64,000 nucleotides of DNA, taken from assembly GCF_036669915.1 (NCBI RefSeq), contig NC_089315.1, forward strand, positions 13,383,255-13,447,254. Direction: 5' to 3'. Positions 58,300-64,000 of this stretch are shown here, piece after piece (the first letter of the stretch is position 1; every line of letters begins with the position of its first letter). The position numbers and the translations under genes were made by a program. The stretch comes from Pocillopora verrucosa. Taxonomy: Eukaryota; Cnidaria; Anthozoa; Scleractinia; Pocilloporidae. The notes under the pieces are model-generated. The model worked only from the letters and a program-made list of their open reading frames with translations. It was not told the origin of the DNA and searched no databases.

Positions 58300-61200
58300 T
58301 TCGGTAAATTGAAATTCCTTAAATTTGACATTTGTGACGGTTTGGATTATTTGGGTTCTGGATTATGCGTGGTAGACCTTTAGGAAGGAATACTAGGGCG
58401 AAGTGAGAAAAATTAGAAGACTTTCAGAGATTTACATTTACTTTAGCTTTCTGAAACGCCAGGACTGAAGAATTGTACTGGGTGAAATATAAGTCCTTCT
58501 TCTTTGAGGTGGGGTTTGGGACTGCAAAAGAATGTATGAAAAAAATTAATGGATGGAAAACGTACTCGTGCACTTTTTGTTACGGGGACGAATTGCAGGA
58601 GAAAAAAACATCCAAGTCTCGTACACACAGTGTAGTCTTTGAAACAATTCTACCTGGTTGATTTACTAAGCGTTCCGGTAAAATCTTTAATCGTAGACAA
58701 TTACTTGAAAACTTGTGGTTTATAGACATTAACGAAGCATCAAGAAGGAACTTAAAAAACATAGATCAGTGCGCCAATAGTTATTACTGACAAACCTGAG
58801 GTTGCGTGACACATTAGACAGCGCACAGAAGTCCTATCGTCTTAGAAAAACATCCTTCTGGTTTGTTTTGTGGGTTTTCATGAAATCATCATTTTATTTC
58901 TGGCGACTTTGAGAGAACTTGAGGTTTCATCAACTCAGAAGAAAGTACCTTAAGCTAAATTATCATTTGATTAAATGTTACATATATCAACTGAAAAGGA
59001 ATTTACTATAAGTAACGCGAATACGAAAACTTCGATCGACTTTGAAACTTAGTATTATTCCGAGTAAACCTGAATCTTGTCATAGCTATCCTGGCCTCTG
59101 AAGTTTTTACCCTTTCTCATTAATTGACTGATAAATAAAACAATAAGTCGTCGAGAGCTGAGAGTCAGCTGTCGGCGGCTCTGTTTTTCCAGACGAAGAT
59201 AAAGATTTTTCTTTACTTAATGGTGATTTATCTTATCACACGTCATAAAAAGCTTTTATGGACTCAAATCACGCGGCAGTCATAAGCCGAATAAGTTGAC
59301 TGAATAAATTTCGCTTATTTTTGAGACCGTTCCATGTTCTTGTTAAGTCGAATTTTCGAAAATGAGCGCAATTTGTTGGCGGATATTCTAGACGTTCGCT
59401 GAAACCATAACAAGTTTTTATATTTCCATGCACTTCTACCCTATTTTGGCGAGTCTTAATAAAAACATCGTGGGGAAGAAACTGGAATTTTGCGCTGAGC
59501 CGAGATAGAGCTATTTTTGATAATCGGTGTTGATAAAAACGGGCGTTTGAGCGCTGGTGCAATTTTCGCTCGGAAAAATATTATTTTGCCATAATTGAAA
59601 AAAACAAGGTGGTTTAATGTTAAACTTTCTTAATGACATTTGTGACGGTCTGGATTATTTGGGCTCTGGATTATGCGTGGTAGACCTTTAGGAAGGAATA
59701 CTAGGGCGAAGTGAGAAAAATTAGAAGACTTTAAGAGATTTACATTTACTTTAGCTTTCTGAAACGCCAGGACTGAAGAATTGTACTGGGTGAAATATAA
59801 GTCCTTCTTCTTTGAGGTGGGGTTTGGGACTGCCTAAGCTGTGTGAAAAAATTTGAAAACACTCTCATTTTTCAAGTTTAAGATACTCAGGGAAATGTGC
59901 TAGTATTTTGAAATCCCATCTAACTTAAGAGACACCAAAAGAGGTTTGGTGAAGAAACTATCACAAATGGTTGAAGATTGCTCATGCATGAAAGAATCAT
60001 ATGACCCAATGTAAGGTTTAAACAACTATTTTGGTAAATTGAAATTCCACAAGTTCGTCAATGGTGTTATTTGTGACGGTTTGGATTATTTGGATACTGG
60101 ATATTCTATCGCAAAAGATAGAACATGGTTCTATCTTCTGCGATCGTCTGCGATCACGATCGCAGGATCGCAGACGATCGCAGACGATCGTAGAAGTGTG
60201 TTTCCATATGATCGCAGACAATCGCAGAACTTTCTGAGATCTGCGATCTGCGATCGTCTGCGATCATATGGAAACCAGCCTTAAGGAAGGAACAGTCGGA
60301 TGAGGTGAGAAAAATATGAAGACTTTAAAAGATTTAAATTCATTTGAGCTTTCTGAAATGCCAGGACCGAAAAAGGATACTGAATAAGATATGTCCTTCT
60401 TCTTTGAGATGGGTTTGGGACTGCCTAAGGTTGTGTGAAAAAAATTAATTTATAGAAAACTCATCCGTGCACTTTTAGGCCTAGGTGCGGGAACGAATGG
60501 CGTATACTCTGAAGTCTTTGGAATTATTCTACCGGGTTGATTTACTATGTGTTCTGGTCAAATCTTAAATCGTAGACGACTATTCGGAAATTTGTGGTTT
60601 TCGACGTTGACGAAGGATCAAGGAGGAACTTAAATAACATAGTTCAGTAAGCTAATGATTATTACTGACAAACCTGACGTTGCGTGGCACATGACTGAAG
60701 TTACCGAGTTATCAACACTACTTTGCGACCTGACGGCAGTACATAGGAGTCTTATCGTCTTAGAATAAAATCCACCTTGTTTTTTTTGGGTTTTCATCCA
60801 ATGTTTAATTTCTGGCAATTTTGTGAGGTTTCATAAATTCCAGAAAAAAGGACATTAAGATAAATTAGTTCACGTGGTAAAATATTATCTGATTACATGT
60901 CACATACATCAACTGGAAAGGACTTCACTTAAAGTAATACGGATACGAAAACTTCGACTTTGAAACTTAGTGTTATTCTGAATAAACCTGAATCTTGTCA
61001 TAGCTATCCTGCCTCTGAAGTTTTTTCCCTTCCTCGTTAATTGAGTGATAACCAAAACAGTAGGTCGCCTAGAGCCTAGAGTCAACTTTCGGCGGCTGTA
61101 TTTTTCTAGATGAAGATTTTTCTTTATTTAATGATGTTTTATCCTATTGCGAGTCTTAAAAAAGGTTTTATGGACTCAAATCACTCGTCAAACATAAGTT

Positions 61201-61690
61201 GTATAAGTTTCGTTTATATTTTAGACCGCTCCATGTGCATTGTTAAGTCGAATTTTCGAAAATGCACGCAATTTGTTGGCTGACTATTCTAGAAGTTCGC
61301 CGAAACCACAACATATTTTTATATTTCCATGCTCTTCTTCCCTATTTTAATCAGTCTAGATAAAAATATCCTGGTAAAGAAGTAGGAATTTTGCGCTCAG
61401 CCGAGATAAAAAGTTGCATATTTCCGGTCATGGCGGTAGCGTCAAAGTAGGTGTCAAACAAAAAACAAATTTGAAGTGAAAAAAACCCTTAAAAAAACAA
61501 AATTTATGTGCTTTGTTATCATAAAGGGTTGATCTAAATATACGAAGCAAAAAAAAAAAAACCCTCGAACCAAAATTTTGTGAAAAGACGAGCTCGGCAA
61601 TTTGTGCTATTTTTGATATTCGGTGTTGTTCAAAGCTAGCGTTTGAGCGCTGAAGCGATTTTCGCTCAGAAAAAAAATTGTTTTGCTATA
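58300..61690 (+). repeat. Direct tandem copies of a 1.3-1.6 kb unit
   Basis: Unit 1 (about 58300-59590) and unit 3 (about 60030-61690) are colinear, with a partial unit 2 (about 59632-59995) between them. Shared blocks are TGTGACGGTTTGGATTATTTG (starts 58331 and 60071), TAAGTCCTTCTTCTTTGAGG or its variant, and GAATCTTGTCATAGCTATCC. Each of units 1 and 3 contains an inverted copy of repeat T. The units include decayed SAP-domain sequence. Confidence 0.7.
60098..60281. mobile_element. GCGATC-rich foldback element
   Basis: Dense direct and inverted repeats of CTGCGATCGTCTGCGATC-type text, with a perfect 20-bp inverted pair at 60200-60219 and 60256-60275 (GTTTCCATATGATCGCAGAC). Unit 1 at 58340 lacks this stretch, so it is an insertion of about 190 bp into unit 3. 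It looks like a small foldback MITE. Confidence 0.7.
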
Positions 61691-61703
61691 TTTGAAAAAA
61701 CAA

Positions 61704-61742
61704 TCCTCAAGTCAAGATTGTGGTGTTGATTGCTAATAGGCC
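61704..61742. repeat. 39-bp stretch identical to 29839-29877
   Basis: The two stretches match at every base by eye. At 29.8 kb the stretch abuts sulfotransferase exon 1 codons; here it lies about 1.05 kb upstream of the equivalent codons. This dates a deletion in the broken copy. Confidence 0.75.
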
Positions 61743-62718
61743 CCAAACTCTGTGTTTGTAATGTATTGTTAACTTGCACATAATTTATGGTGATCGCCTT
61801 TCAGTACGTAATGTTCTTTAAGTAGCAAAGTGAATATTTTCAGTTGTCCACGTTATTTCGGTTAGGTTAAGTTAAGTAAGTAAGTAGTTCTGTATCTAGC
61901 GATTGAAGTTTTTTCATGTTCATTCAAAAAGTTTTTCTTTGCACACAACAAAGATCTTTACATAAAAGTTTTTATTGTCTTATTACTTCAAGAATATTTT
62001 CACATAAACATGAAGTCTTTTTTGCTTTTATGATCATTGAAATAGTTTCTGACAGTGTTTTATCAACAAATCTTTACTTAACCTTTAACTCCTAAGATCT
62101 CATTAGTAATTCTCCTTACTGTCTGGCATATAGTTCTTGTGATTTTAGTTTGGATAATTTGGTATTAGTTCAACCTAATTGATATTTTTCTTTACTCAAC
62201 ACATGTCTGCTTGTCGATGTATAGACATTGTGACGAGAAATTCTTTCTTGGTCACTTATGGGTGTGAAAGGGTTAAATTTTAAAACTGCCTTAACCCTTT
62301 AACTCCCAGGATCAGATTGTTAATTCTCCCCTTTAGCTGCTACACATTCCCTCGTAAACAAGTTACAAGAATTTGTTGTTAGATCGAGACAAGAACTTCT
62401 ACCTGATAAGTTTGAGTATTCTTATTACCTGTTTGCTGTATAATGTATGGATATTAATAGGAGATGTTACATTTTAAATCCTTACAATATCAATATAACA
62501 TCAAGCAGGCAAAAGATGAGAATACAGAAAAATATCAATATTTAGGGAATTATAACTTGATCCAATACCAATTTCTCCAATCTAACATCACGAGTCCTGT
62601 ATGGCAGACAGTAAGGAGAATTACTAATGAGTTCTTGGGAGTTACAGAGTTAAAGGTTTAAGAGAAATTTTGTCTGACCATGTGTAATCTTTTTCCCTTG
62701 CGAACTCTTCAAAGAAGC
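61743..62718. other. Upstream region of sulfotransferase 3
   Basis: AT-rich sequence with repeated TTAACCCTTTAACTCC-like phrases (62080 and 62290) that look like part of another dispersed repeat. No gene was supported. The promoter was not identified. Confidence 0.4.
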
Positions 62719-64000
62719 ATGGGTGACCGGATAAAACCGCTGAAATTACTAAGAGACGTTCTCCTTCCACCGGAAATGGACGTAGAAAAAGAAATGGTGG
62801 ACGTTCTTCCAAAACTGCCGGCCCGAAAGGAGGATATCTTTATTACGTCATATCCAAGATCAGGTTCGTTTACAAGGGACAGGGGTCTTTTCTCTAAAAT
62901 GTCAAACTCACTGTAAATCAACAAATGATTTGTTTTGATGTCTTCAGTCCACTGGGCATGGGAACTAATTATGTTATTGGCTTGTACTTAATTGGTTCCT
63001 CTTCGTCACTATGACTACTCAGAGTAGTCCGAGTAGTCTTAACGGCACATGCATACGGCAACGACAGTAACAACGAAGGGCACAATAATGACATGGCAAA
63101 AAGGCTACGTTTGGGTTCAGTTGAGATAGAAGCACAAAGTGATTGTGAAAGGAATTCTAGTTTGACTTGGGACGGAGTGAACCGTGAGAAAATACCTAGA
63201 TCGCGGTTGGCCCGACCCCATTTCCCAAAGTTTTTTTTCTCGTTCGCCATTTCGTTTTATCCCTTACGTCTATAGGACAGTTTTTTTTACAAGATTGCAG
63301 AGTAACAAGAACGACGATGATACAAGCAACACTAAAAATAAATGAAAGTAACAACCAGAAAAATTGTAACGAGAGGAATATATGGCCGTTGCGCAAGCCA
63401 ACCTTCTCGCATGGTATAGGTTGAGCTCGCCGTAAATTATCAGTTATGTATACAGGGCTTTTTTATCAGTACTTTTGAATTAAGTGAAATGATTCCCTAC
63501 AAACGATTAAGCACTGACTCTCCAAGGTCCAGAAAATAAGCTCTTTGATAATTATTAGCCTCTCATCAATAGCAATGACTTATTTTTGTGTAATGCCTCC
63601 TCCTTTTAATAAAGACTGAAATGACGTCTCTGCCGCGATCCACACTTCTCCTTGCAAATGGCAGAATTGTACATTTTCTGGAACTTTGCAAGTTTCTGTT
63701 GTCTTTTTTCGCAGGCTCCACTTGGACTGAGGAAGTTGTGTGGCAGATTCTTCATGATGGTAAAATAGACGAGCGTCGATTGAATGAACGAATGCCTTTT
63801 GTGGAAGGGATTATTCTGCCTATTAAATCTTATCCCTATACTGTAACAGACCCCGAGTCCGCCAAGAAAATGTTTACCCGCTTCCCTGAGCCTCGCGTAT
63901 TCAAAACTCATCTTCCTTATTGCTTCGTCCCTAAGGGCTCTGATGAAGCTGACAAGCCTCGATACATATATGTTGTGCGCAATCCCAAAGATGTGCTTGT
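62719..64000 (+). CDS. Cytosolic sulfotransferase (SULT family), 5' part, cut by right edge
   Basis: Exon 1 (62719-62863) runs from ATG to donor ATCAG|GTTCG and encodes MGDRIKPLKLLRDVLLPPEM, then LPARKEDIFITSYPRSG. Exon 2 starts at 63715 after TTTCGCAG with GSTWTEEVVWQIL and stays open to the window end, passing FKTHLPYCFVPKG (catalytic His) and RYIYVVRNPKDV. The P-loop is again split in the Gly codon. The N-terminus is four codons longer than in the 25355 gene. No defect is seen. Function is the same as for the 25355 gene: PAPS-dependent sulfation of small molecules. Confidence 0.9.

Noticed and set aside
1..64000. CRISPR arrays, bacterial operons or phage genes
   Set aside because: The window is clearly eukaryotic, with spliced animal genes and SINEs. 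The only regular array, at 38105-38535, has no unique spacers.

Overview
The window is nuclear DNA of an animal, most likely a cnidarian and probably a reef-building coral. It is AT-rich, genes are split by short GT-AG introns, and tRNA-derived SINEs and other repeats are dense. The first third carries cnidarian-style RIG-I-like receptors, in which a CARD is joined to a region resembling the TRADD-like N-terminal fold. Exon limits were read by eye from splice signals and reading phase. No alignment or database search was run, so the species is an inference.

Positions 1-20776, minus strand: innate immune locus. A complete 14-exon RIG-I-like receptor (7264-16280, 1054 codons plus stop by my count) carries an N-terminal CARD, a linker, a TRADD-like block, a full DExD/H helicase with its insertion domain, and a zinc-binding C-terminal RNA-sensing domain. 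The 5' part of a tandem paralogue (1-4228) runs off the left edge. The two genes share about 2.2 kb of upstream sequence, each with a TATA box and a kB-like site about 40 bp from it. A third CARD exon (20467-20776) has its own TATA-like box and ends in the same splice phase, so it may be an alternative first exon.

Positions 25355-30964 and 62719-64000, plus strand: cytosolic sulfotransferases. One gene is complete (four exons, 298 aa), one copy is broken, and one is cut by the right edge. All three share a homologous first intron. Between them lie a PTRH1-like (peptidyl-tRNA hydrolase) gene with a frameshift and a lost catalytic histidine, and a pair of paralogous orphan first exons (35985 and 38638) with a 25-bp minisatellite upstream of the second.

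Positions 44358-53612: a 9.26-kb Mutator-like (MULE) DNA transposon with 85-bp terminal inverted repeats and a perfect 9-bp target duplication. It encodes a DDE/SWIM transposase followed by a Ulp1-like cysteine protease and a PHD finger. Nested in it are a 1.13-kb Harbinger-type element that keeps only a Myb/SANT gene, and a full-length SINE. The MULE sits inside an older repeat whose uninterrupted copy is at about 21.4-22.4 kb, giving an internal empty-site control.

The rest (53.6-62.7 kb and parts of 21-25 and 36-44 kb) is repeat-rich: tRNA-bearing inverted-repeat elements, a GCGATC foldback element, tandem copies of a decayed SAP-domain unit, and an unrecognised decayed minus-strand gene at 55.6-57.1 kb.
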